DNA of 64,000 nucleotides from JAVBKX01 sp031553835 (lineage in GTDB: Bacteria > Bacteroidota > Bacteroidia > Bacteroidales > Azobacteroidaceae): positions 1 to 64,000 of the forward strand of contig JAVBKX010000003.1 of NCBI GenBank assembly GCA_031553835.1, written 5' to 3'. Within the stretch, counting starts at the first letter, position 1. Each line of letters opens with the position of its first letter. Below are positions 44,485 through 53,156 of this stretch, piece by piece. A program made the translations under genes and the position numbers. The notes beneath the pieces were generated by a model. It was not told the DNA's origin. It worked only from the letters and a program-made list of their open reading frames with translations, and searched no databases.

Positions 44485-47400
44485 TTAGAAAGTAATTTGT
44501 AATCCCATATTAAATATTCGCTGAGTAGGATACTGTAAACCATCTCCTCCCATTTCCGGGTCCCATAATTTGAAGTCGCTGAAACAAATCAGATTTGTGC
44601 CTGAGAAATAAATCCGAACCAAATCCATTCCTGCTTTGTGAGTAATTCGCCTCGGTATAGTATAGCCGGCTTCCACGCTTTTCAACCGGAGGAAACTTCC
44701 GTCACGCAACCACCATGTTGAGTTTTGTTCGTTATTTTTTACAGGAGCGACTGACATTCTCGGCCAAAAAGCATAAGGATTAGGATCATCCTCTGACCAA
44801 TAATCGTCGGCAATGACTTGCAATGCATTACTTTCATTATTAACAAAAGGAGCAATTTTTTTCTGATCCACAAAAAATGAAGAACGTCCGGATCCTTGAA
44901 AAAAGAACGAGAAATCGAATTGTTTCCATCCGGTAGAAGCTCCAAATCCGTAAATTATTTCCGGAACAGACGGATAACCAATTGGAACAATATCCCGTTT
45001 ATCAATTACTCCGTCATTATTGATATCTACATATTTAATATCTCCTGCCTGTGCACCTCCATAATCTTGCCTCGGAGAATTCAGCACATCATAATCGTCT
45101 ATAAATAAACGTTCTGCTACCAGACCCCAGTGTTGATTGATGGATTGTCCTACGCCACTTCTATATTTATCTTTATAAACAGGCTCGTCTTTTATTACAA
45201 ACTCATTGGTAGAATATGTAAAATTAACACGGGAAGTGATCCAAAAATCTTTATTAACACTCCATTGAAAATCAGCAGAGGCATCAATTCCATGAGCTTT
45301 AGCCTCTCCGGTATTACTGGAAATTTGGGTTGTCAGTCCCATACTTGTAGGAATATAGTTCCTCGGCATATAAATATTTTTACGATATTCAGTAAAATAA
45401 TCAAACTGAATATTGAGTTTATTAAAAAATCCCAATTCTATTCCATAGTTTGATTTTAATGAAGTTTCCCATGATATATTCGGATTTGCATAACGACCTA
45501 CTGTATATCCTCTGTAAAAATTGGTGAAATCATCTCCGAATGCAAATCCTTTTCCGTCATCTTCAATATTCACTTCAGGCATATAAAAAAATCGATCCCA
45601 TGCAGCAGAAATCGCATCATTCCCTGTCAGCCCGCAAGTGTATTTCAATTTCAACAATGAAACAATTTCCTTCATTCTGTCAGTATAGAAATTTTCATTA
45701 GAAGCGATCCAGGCAAGCCCTACTGATGGGAAGAATCCATAACGATATTTTGAATCAAACTTTTCCGAACCATTGTAGCCAAAATTACTTTCTATAAAAT
45801 ATCTGCTGTCAAAATTATAAGTAAGCCTTCCGGAGATTCCATTATTACGACCGGGTAATCTAAGCAATAAACCATCGAGTCCGCTTCGTTTGTCTTCCGG
45901 AACATCATTTAATTTCAGTTCATTTAATAATTCCCTTCCGTAGAATACCAATAAAGCGCCAAGCGTATGTTTTTGGGCAAACGTTCTGTCATATTGAAGC
46001 GCTCCTTCCAAATAATAATTGCTTTTGGCGCCTTCCCATGTGTTGCCGAGATCAATTTGTAATGTTTCACGCCCTTTATTCAGTGGTTGCAAAGTATGAT
46101 CATCATTCATTTGATAATAAAAGGGATCCAGGGTCCGTGTTGTTTGGCTTTGGCTGAACACATTCATTGAAAACAACGCCCTTACAGTCAAGCCTTTCGT
46201 AATCATCTTCAAATCCTGTTCCAACTGGAATTGAAATTGATTAGTGGATGCAAAATAATCCTTATACCCTTTGACCATTTCAGCATAAGGGTTCGGATAA
46301 CTTCCCGGTGATTTATTTCCAAACAAGGTATGTTGCACATCTGCATATTCGGATGTTTTATCATAGTAAGGAGGGAAATTTACCGGATTAGCTCCCATAA
46401 CTTGTTTGTAGATTTCATTGGCTTCAACAGCGGGACCATTGTAGCGGTTGTATAATGAATAAAGCTTCAAGGCAGCTTTTGTTGTTTTTGTCATATTGAA
46501 ATCAACATTCGACCGAATATTGAATCGCTGTATATCAATATTATTATTGAAATTATTGATTGGATCTACTTTTAACAATCCTTTTTCGTTAGTATAAGCT
46601 ACAGAAAGATAATATTGAGCAATATCTCCACCTCCGGTGGCACTCAGATTGGCTTTATAGTTTTGCACATAATCATTGAATAAATAGTTATACCAATCTA
46701 TATTAGGGTACAATTGAGCATCTGTTCCACGACGCGTATTTTCTATTTTCTCTTTGGAATAAGCCAATGAAGCTCCCGGTACACGAGTCCTCAAAGCATT
46801 GTTATACATTTCCATATAAGTTACCCCATCCACAAAATTATTAGTTTTGGTTGGCATTGCAATGGATGTTTCCAATCGGGTTGAGATAGACATTTTCCCT
46901 TTTTTTCCTGATTTTGTGGTTACAAGGATAACTCCGTTTCCACCTCTTGCTCCATATAACGCAGTAGCGTTGGCATCCTTCATAATGGAAAAACTCTCCA
47001 CATTATCCGGTTCCAAACGAGCCAAATCTTCTGTTGACATTTCTATTCCGTCTATCAAAATCAACGGATCCTGTTTATAGCCAAAAGTTGTAACTCCCCG
47101 TATAAAGAATTCGGCATTATCCTTCCCGGGTTCTCCTGATCGTTGATAAGAAATAATTCCTGCCACATTACCGGCCAATGCTGTAGTAAGGTTTGTTTGA
47201 GGAACTTTTAATTCAGAAGGTTTCACAGTTGTAATTGATCCGATTACACTCTCTTTCTTTTGTTTTTGAAATGCCACCACGGTAAATTCTTCCAATTCAT
47301 TGACAGCTTCCGTCATAATCACATCAAGCGTGAAGCGATTTCCAATTACAAAAGATTGTGTCACATATCCCAAATAAGAGAATACGATACTATCGGAAGA

Positions 47401-47598
47401 CGTTATATCGGAGATGGCATATTTGCCGTCCATCGATGTGGCGGTTCCTTTGGCAGAATTTTTAATGGTAACCGATACTCCTGGCAGGGGCGTACCTTCC
47501 GGATCGACAACAACTCCTTTTATAAGAGTTGTTTGCGCAGATATTCCAAAGGTAACAGACAGGAATATCCATACAAGAGATAGAATTTTTTTCGTCAT
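44485..47598 (-). CDS. SusC-like TonB-dependent outer-membrane importer
   Basis: The 1,037-residue protein has a signal peptide, a carboxypeptidase D-like regulatory domain (about 25-110: IKGVVVDPEGTPLPGVSVTI), a TonB plug (about 115-230: PLILIDGIEMSTEDLARLEPDNVESFSIMKDANATALYGARGGNGVILVTTK) and a 22-strand barrel ending FNMGLQITF. These are SusC/RagA-type landmarks. The substrate is taken from the associated SusD and powered by TonB. Together with GH5, SusD and two lipoproteins it forms the core of the locus. It begins 43 bases after the GH5 stop codon. Confidence 0.96.
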   Translation of the reverse strand: MTKKILSLVWIFLSVTFGISAQTTLIKGVVVDPEGTPLPGVSVTIKNSAKGTATSMDGKYAISDITSSDSIVFSYLGYVTQSFVIGNRFTLDVIMTEAVNELEEFTVVAFQKQKKESVIGSITTVKPSELKVPQTNLTTALAGNVAGIISYQRSGEPGKDNAEFFIRGVTTFGYKQDPLILIDGIEMSTEDLARLEPDNVESFSIMKDANATALYGARGGNGVILVTTKSGKKGKMSISTRLETSIAMPTKTNNFVDGVTYMEMYNNALRTRVPGASLAYSKEKIENTRRGTDAQLYPNIDWYNYLFNDYVQNYKANLSATGGGDIAQYYLSVAYTNEKGLLKVDPINNFNNNIDIQRFNIRSNVDFNMTKTTKAALKLYSLYNRYNGPAVEANEIYKQVMGANPVNFPPYYDKTSEYADVQHTLFGNKSPGSYPNPYAEMVKGYKDYFASTNQFQFQLEQDLKMITKGLTVRALFSMNVFSQSQTTRTLDPFYYQMNDDHTLQPLNKGRETLQIDLGNTWEGAKSNYYLEGALQYDRTFAQKHTLGALLVFYGRELLNELKLNDVPEDKRSGLDGLLLRLPGRNNGISGRLTYNFDSRYFIESNFGYNGSEKFDSKYRYGFFPSVGLAWIASNENFYTDRMKEIVSLLKLKYTCGLTGNDAISAAWDRFFYMPEVNIEDDGKGFAFGDDFTNFYRGYTVGRYANPNISWETSLKSNYGIELGFFNKLNIQFDYFTEYRKNIYMPRNYIPTSMGLTTQISSNTGEAKAHGIDASADFQWSVNKDFWITSRVNFTYSTNEFVIKDEPVYKDKYRSGVGQSINQHWGLVAERLFIDDYDVLNSPRQDYGGAQAGDIKYVDINNDGVIDKRDIVPIGYPSVPEIIYGFGASTGWKQFDFSFFFQGSGRSSFFVDQKKIAPFVNNESNALQVIADDYWSEDDPNPYAFWPRMSVAPVKNNEQNSTWWLRDGSFLRLKSVEAGYTIPRRITHKAGMDLVRIYFSGTNLICFSDFKLWDPEMGGDGLQYPTQRIFNMGLQITF

Positions 47599-47641
47599 AA
47601 AATGATATTAGATTAAATAAAGTTATATACACGATTGCGAA

Positions 47642-50347
47642 TCAGCGTCTTACGATCACTTTTTCGCCGGAACAACTATCAGCTGTCAACATTTTCAGGT
47701 AATATATACCTTCCGGAATATGATTCATCGGAATCCGAATGGGATTGTCGAGAGAAAAATGGTGAAAAAACAACTGTTTTCCCGACATATCAACCAACGA
47801 AAAACTGGCATCCGACACACCAAAGGTATTGATATACAGCATATCGGAAACCGGGTTGGGAAAAAGTCGCATGCCTTCATTCCGGGATATTTGCTGCACA
47901 TTCATCCCTTCTTTTTTTCTGAGCGCAATCCAGTTTAGATTAAAACCTTCTGTATTAGCCCGCAATCGGAGCAAATTTTTCCCTTTTTTTAATGTTACAG
48001 TAGAACTTTGAGTATTCCAATTTTGCCAACCTCCTGTACCATTGAACACTACTTGCTTCATAAAAGTATTAGTTTCACCATCGTACAAGGCAATACGTGA
48101 TTGAGAATTATTTACCGACACCCGAAAATCAATATCGTGTTCTCCGGAATAATCAGCTAACAGAAAATATTCCAAATAACTGCCAATAGCAGCATAAGCG
48201 GCATTCAACCCGCCCCCTGCATCGCTGCACGATTCGAATTGAAAACCATTTTTGTTAATATACTCCTCCGCTTCTATTACACATGGAACAGTATGAATGT
48301 ATGCAGTTTTATTGTTCACTAAATAGTTATTCAACAAAGCCAATGCTTGCCCACCACTTTTACAGGCAACATCTCCGGATGACAACAGAATCCTGTCGTC
48401 ATTTAATATTGTTGCATCGACCTTCAATATGATTACTTGCGAATGGGCCGTATCCTTTGTCGCATCCGTAATCTCCACTTGCCGATTGTTGACATAAACA
48501 CGAAAAGAGCCGGTTGCGATTTCGTCAACCGGCTTATTAAAAAACAAAATCACGTCATCTTTTATCAAATCTGTTTGTGCATCCAGTATTTCAAAGTTGA
48601 CATTGGCTATATCTTTGGGCACCCTGAATTGAAAATAATTGAAATTCACATTTCCTTTTTCAAAGAAAATTTTCACTTTAATTTTTCCTTTGGGAATGAT
48701 AATATTGGGAATGATTTTCGTATTCCAGTTAGTCCATCCGCCGGTCGCTTCCAAAGCAATTAAAGAAGACGCACGTTGTCCATTGACTTCAATATAAACT
48801 TTCCCATTATTGTGTTCACTGGCGTAGCGAAAAAAGAGTGAAAATGCCTTTTCTTCCGGAGAGTCAATGGTGTATTGCATCCATTCGCCATCTTCAATCC
48901 ATCCTACAGAATATCCATTGGTCGGATTGTCGGAACACGATTCTATGTCCACTCCGTCATTTCTATACACCCATCCCCTATTCCAGTTTACGTTCACATC
49001 CGTACTCAACCGGTAATTGGCATCCTCTGTATCGTAATAAGCAACCCCGGCAGGTCCTAAGTCATAATCGGTTGCATAAATCACATCATTCACCTGAAGC
49101 GATTTAAATGGTTTTGATTCTTTATTGTGAGGTCTGGATATCATGGCATCAATCACATCCTTTTGTATAATGCAATTTTCAAACTTGTGGTCTTCTGCAA
49201 ATTGCATAACGGCACCAAAGGATTGGTCCGCATTTGTCGGTAAATTTTTCTTCCAGGCATTAATCATCTGGTCGTATGCATGGTTGGATTTTGAACGCAA
49301 GACATTATTAATACCCGTTTTCTTAACCGGCCACCACGCCCAACCGATGTTATTGGCTTCACACAATTCTATGACCTCTGTAAACCATGTGTTCGAATTT
49401 TCACCCGATTCCCCGAGCCAAATCGGCACATTACGCTGATCTCTTAAAGTAGTAATGAAATTAAGAGTGGATAAATCCGTATTATTCCAGTATTTATGAA
49501 AACTCAAAGCTATATTATTATCCCAAAGGGCAGGCAATCCGCTATAATCATTTCCCCATGAGTTACCGCCAAGAATCAACAAATGGTTTTTGTCCACTTC
49601 CCTGATAGCTACGGTAATCCGTTTATATAAATCCCACAAATCTTTATTGTTGTTGGGCAGTGTCCAATTCGGTTCATTAATAAGGTCATAGCCACCCATC
49701 CAGGGACTATCGGCATATCTTTTCGCCAGTTTTTTCCATAATTCCACCAATTTTTGTTTATTCGCTTCACTTTCCCAAAGCGATGGTTTAGAAGTGTCGT
49801 AGTCAGAAATATTAGCATCTTTCCCCTGGCCGCCTGGAGCGCCATGCATATCAAGAATCAAGTACATTTGATTATCGGCACACCATCGTAATACACTATC
49901 TAAACGGACAAAGCCGTTTTCGAGCCAGGTATGCTGTCCCGGAACAGGTTCTTCTTCGATCGGCAATGTAAACATTTTATAATGCATGGCGACACGCACA
50001 CTATTAAAGCCCCATGCAGCCATAGAATCGACATCAATCCGGCGAAAATGATTATCCCACCATGTTTCATAAAATTGTTTCGTTCTCTCTTCTCCGATGG
50101 TCTGCACCAACAGATTGCGGAATTTCCATTGCGTTCCCGCCACATCGCCGGTACCCATCATATAACCCTCCTGAAGCATCCAATTGCCGGTGCCAATTCC
50201 TCTTAAGATAAGATTATTTCCATATACATCAAGGATTTGCTTTCCGGAAGCATGTACAAACCCACTCTGAGCAAGAGCGTTAACAGGAAGAAAAATGTAT
50301 ATGAGAAAACTTATAAATACAACAGGTTTAATAAAAATTTTTCTCAT
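47642..50347 (-). CDS. Secreted GH5 family endo-glucanase with two CBM6 domains and T9SS tail
   Basis: The 901-residue protein has a signal peptide (ending near ALAQ). The GH5 barrel covers about 30-380: acid/base Glu225 in YDLINEPNW and nucleophile Glu313 in IWLGESGEN. A CBM6-like domain follows (about 425-570, WIEDGEWMQYTI and WNTKIIPNIIIP), an Ig-like domain (about 570-670), a second CBM6 (about 675-815, IEAEEYINKNGFQFESC) and a T9SS tail (about 825-901, LFPNPVSDMLYI...GIYYLKML). The subfamily cannot be fixed without an alignment. Its place in the operon with GH128 and GH3 suggests a beta-glucan. It is the first gene of the locus, with a promoter 54 bases upstream. Confidence 0.87.
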   Translation of the reverse strand: MRKIFIKPVVFISFLIYIFLPVNALAQSGFVHASGKQILDVYGNNLILRGIGTGNWMLQEGYMMGTGDVAGTQWKFRNLLVQTIGEERTKQFYETWWDNHFRRIDVDSMAAWGFNSVRVAMHYKMFTLPIEEEPVPGQHTWLENGFVRLDSVLRWCADNQMYLILDMHGAPGGQGKDANISDYDTSKPSLWESEANKQKLVELWKKLAKRYADSPWMGGYDLINEPNWTLPNNNKDLWDLYKRITVAIREVDKNHLLILGGNSWGNDYSGLPALWDNNIALSFHKYWNNTDLSTLNFITTLRDQRNVPIWLGESGENSNTWFTEVIELCEANNIGWAWWPVKKTGINNVLRSKSNHAYDQMINAWKKNLPTNADQSFGAVMQFAEDHKFENCIIQKDVIDAMISRPHNKESKPFKSLQVNDVIYATDYDLGPAGVAYYDTEDANYRLSTDVNVNWNRGWVYRNDGVDIESCSDNPTNGYSVGWIEDGEWMQYTIDSPEEKAFSLFFRYASEHNNGKVYIEVNGQRASSLIALEATGGWTNWNTKIIPNIIIPKGKIKVKIFFEKGNVNFNYFQFRVPKDIANVNFEILDAQTDLIKDDVILFFNKPVDEIATGSFRVYVNNRQVEITDATKDTAHSQVIILKVDATILNDDRILLSSGDVACKSGGQALALLNNYLVNNKTAYIHTVPCVIEAEEYINKNGFQFESCSDAGGGLNAAYAAIGSYLEYFLLADYSGEHDIDFRVSVNNSQSRIALYDGETNTFMKQVVFNGTGGWQNWNTQSSTVTLKKGKNLLRLRANTEGFNLNWIALRKKEGMNVQQISRNEGMRLFPNPVSDMLYINTFGVSDASFSLVDMSGKQLFFHHFSLDNPIRIPMNHIPEGIYYLKMLTADSCSGEKVIVRR

Positions 50348-50400
50348 TTGGTATTATCTTTTAGGTATAAACTGTAACAAATTTCTTGTTTTTACGAGAT

Positions 50401-50432
50401 CAAAGATAAAAAGCAAAAGAGGGGTTTGGCAA
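50401..50432 (-). promoter_or_regulatory. Promoter for the polysaccharide utilisation operon
   Basis: On the minus strand TTG (50432-50430) is followed after 21 bases by TATCTTTG (50408-50401), an exact -7 box, 54 bases before the GH5 start codon. The 209-base spacer 50348-50556 upstream of it holds no gene. Confidence 0.65.
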
Positions 50433-50556
50433 GAGGTATAAAAAAAAAGTGGATTTTTCAAAAGAATAAACTATCTAACAAATCAAATATCAACAAGATA
50501 TAAACAAATCAAGGCAGTCGAAAAGTGGAACATTTATAAGAAAAAATCAGGGAAAA

Positions 50557-52200
50557 TTATCTGATTGTCATTACCCGGTCTTCAAAATTATCGCGTGAAC
50601 CGCGCGCTTTGCTTTTAATTTTTGCCCGGTAATTATAAATCGTGTTAACCGAATAACGAAGAAATTCTGCAATTTGAGAGCTGTCATCTATACCTAAACG
50701 AATTAATGCAAGTATTCTTAGTTCAGTATTGAGTAATTCTCCTTTTTTCAGCACAATAAGATCATTTTCCAATAGCAGTCCGTTGACCTGACCGACAAAA
50801 CCGGGAAACAGCTGAAGAAATGCCGTGTCGAAATTAACATATAATTCTTTCAATTCATTTTCCAGCATATCTTGAGAAGATGTCATACTAAGCACTTCCG
50901 TTATTTTTCCATTGGACACCTTTTTGTGTACCATACGACGGTATCCATCTAATTTATCGATATAAAGAGAACACAATTTGATAAAACGCCCGATATATTC
51001 TTCTTTAATCTGATTCGATTCAGTCAGATCCAAATTAGTGGATTTCAACTGGATATTCATTAGTTTCAAATCTTCGTTCAATTTTTTCAATTGATTGTTG
51101 GCTACCTGCAAATGCTTTCTGGCAACCGACAATCGTTTCATTTGTTTGTAAATATACAACAATGCCAGGATAAGCATCGGAAACAATGCACAGATTACAA
51201 TCAATGAAGTTTGCAATTTCCGGTTTTGCTTCTCAATCATTGCCTGATAGGTTTTATCAATCAGCGATAAAATAAAAGCGCTTTGTAAACTTCGCAACCG
51301 GGCATTATAAAAAACGGTTTCATTCCATGAAAAACGAATATACTCATAGGCGCGTTCGATATCTCCTTCGGAATACAGTATCTCGGCCAGCATCCACAAA
51401 GAAGCATGATCTTTAATGGCCGAATGTATATCAGACAATGCAGACAAAGCCAAATAACGTTTTTGTTCTTCCACATTCCCTTCAAACTGACAGGTCAACG
51501 ATCGATGATAGGTGACCAATGCATGTTCCGGAGTGTTAAGAGACACTTTTTCCAGACGAATATCATTGATTCGATAAGCCTCGGGGAAATTTCGGATATA
51601 CCGGTTATACGTTTCATCCAAAATCATTTTCAAATCCGAATCGGCAGGCAATATCGTATTAAGAGAATCTTTGTATTGATCTGATATTTTCCGGTATGAT
51701 CCGGAAATTTCTTTATTTTGGGTATAAAAGGCTAATTCTCCATAAATATGGCTGTATGTATCATAGTAATTTACCAATAAAGCAGGAGATAATTTGTTTC
51801 GATCAATGGCCTCAATCATATCCACAGCCTCTTTATACATGCCTGCCGAACCCATCAGATACGACAAGGTAATGATATTGGAATACTCATTGTATTGATT
51901 TTGTTGTTCTTTAGCTATGTTGATACAAATATTAAGGTAATAGATAGCCGAATCACATATATAAGGTTTATATTCCTGATATAATGCAAAATAAACATTG
52001 TAATAATCGGCAGAATGAATATCCACCCGCGAACATTTAAGCATTAAAGCGTTAATACGGGCTTGTTTCGAAGCATTATATTGTTCCGAACATTGAATAG
52101 TTTGATCTAATTCTATCAACAAAGAATCTACTGTACTATTAGCCCGAATGGTAAAAACGGAGATACAACACAACAGTATGACTCGTATAAATGCAACCAC
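50557..52200 (-). CDS. DUF6377-type transcriptional regulator of the sugar locus
   Basis: The 547-residue protein has a signal peptide or anchor (MVAFIRVILLCCISVFTIRA), a helical periplasmic part (to about residue 320) with TPR-like repeats, a membrane helix (about 328-348, LIVICALFPMLILALLYIY) and a coiled coil with repeated SNQLKKLNEDLKLMN-type stretches. The cytoplasmic end (about 470-535) carries LRILALIRLGIDDSSQIAEFLRYSVNTIYNYR, a HTH-like segment resembling other Bacteroidota DUF6377 regulators that sit beside SusCD loci. A single-protein sensor-regulator of the adjacent operon is likely. Family assignment is from memory of the sequence pattern. Confidence 0.78.
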   Translation of the reverse strand: MVAFIRVILLCCISVFTIRANSTVDSLLIELDQTIQCSEQYNASKQARINALMLKCSRVDIHSADYYNVYFALYQEYKPYICDSAIYYLNICINIAKEQQNQYNEYSNIITLSYLMGSAGMYKEAVDMIEAIDRNKLSPALLVNYYDTYSHIYGELAFYTQNKEISGSYRKISDQYKDSLNTILPADSDLKMILDETYNRYIRNFPEAYRINDIRLEKVSLNTPEHALVTYHRSLTCQFEGNVEEQKRYLALSALSDIHSAIKDHASLWMLAEILYSEGDIERAYEYIRFSWNETVFYNARLRSLQSAFILSLIDKTYQAMIEKQNRKLQTSLIVICALFPMLILALLYIYKQMKRLSVARKHLQVANNQLKKLNEDLKLMNIQLKSTNLDLTESNQIKEEYIGRFIKLCSLYIDKLDGYRRMVHKKVSNGKITEVLSMTSSQDMLENELKELYVNFDTAFLQLFPGFVGQVNGLLLENDLIVLKKGELLNTELRILALIRLGIDDSSQIAEFLRYSVNTIYNYRAKIKSKARGSRDNFEDRVMTIR

Positions 52201-52273
52201 AATTAGGATTTTATAACGGTTTGTTTTACAAAATTATAAAATATCAGCAAAAATACAAACCTTAAAAATACGA

Positions 52274-53029
52274 TTATCCATTGATACGTCTTCTGAATTC
52301 TGCACATACAATGGCTGTAGCCACAGCGACATTCAACGATTCCGAAGTTTGTTGACCGGGAGGAAAACTGGGAATTAATAATTTTTGAGTAATATATTGT
52401 TCCATCACAGGAGTAATACCATTACCTTCATTACCCATCACGATAAGTCCTGCGGAAGACAATGATTGTTCATACAGATTTTCGCCTTCCAATAAAGTAC
52501 CATACACAGGCAAATCTCCCATCCGGTTCATTAATTCGGTTAAATCGGCATAATGCACATGCACACGGGAAAGCGCTCCCATAGTGGCTTGCACAACTTT
52601 CGGATTATACACATCAACAGTATCGGAAGAGCAAATGATGTCCGGAATACCAAACCAATCGGCTATCCGGACGATCGTTCCTAAATTACCCGGATCTTGT
52701 ATGCCATCAAGCACTAAAGTTAACTGGTTCTGCAAAATTCCGAAATCCAAAACATACAAAGGTTTTCGAAAAATCGCCAATACATCCTGCGGATTTTTCA
52801 GCAAACTGGCTTTTTCTATATCGCCTTCATCTGCCCAAAGCAATTCTTTGGTCTTGACATCTCCTTGCGTGGCTAACCAGGACGATTGGGTCAATAATAA
52901 TTCGCATTCAAAATAAGGAAGCATATCCGCCACAATTTTATTTCCTTCAGCCAGAAAACAACCGGTTTCATTCCGGAATTTCCGATGCTCCAATGAACGG
53001 ATAAATTTGATTTTACTTTTACTCAACAT
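52274..53029 (-). CDS. SpoU/TrmH-family RNA 2'-O-methyltransferase
   Basis: The 251-residue protein has the three SPOUT motifs: LDGIQDPGNLGTIVRIADWFGI (motif 1), LIVMGNEGNGI (motif 2) and LLIPSFPPGQQTSESLNVAVATAIV (motif 3), which form the knotted SAM-binding site. An N-terminal substrate-binding domain (about 1-95) precedes it, as in TrmH/RlmB types. It methylates a ribose in tRNA or rRNA; the exact nucleotide cannot be called. No operon partner is evident: it lies 73 bases upstream of the DUF6377 regulator gene on the same strand. Confidence 0.92.
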   Translation of the reverse strand: MLSKSKIKFIRSLEHRKFRNETGCFLAEGNKIVADMLPYFECELLLTQSSWLATQGDVKTKELLWADEGDIEKASLLKNPQDVLAIFRKPLYVLDFGILQNQLTLVLDGIQDPGNLGTIVRIADWFGIPDIICSSDTVDVYNPKVVQATMGALSRVHVHYADLTELMNRMGDLPVYGTLLEGENLYEQSLSSAGLIVMGNEGNGITPVMEQYITQKLLIPSFPPGQQTSESLNVAVATAIVCAEFRRRING

Positions 53030-53156
53030 CTGTGTAAGAAATCAAAATAGTTGTTGTATTGTCATCATAAAAAAACGTTTTAAAATTTTCAATAAAAAAA
53101 GCTCGCCAAAGATAATAAAAAAACAATTATCAATACTTTATATTTGTTTTACAGAT

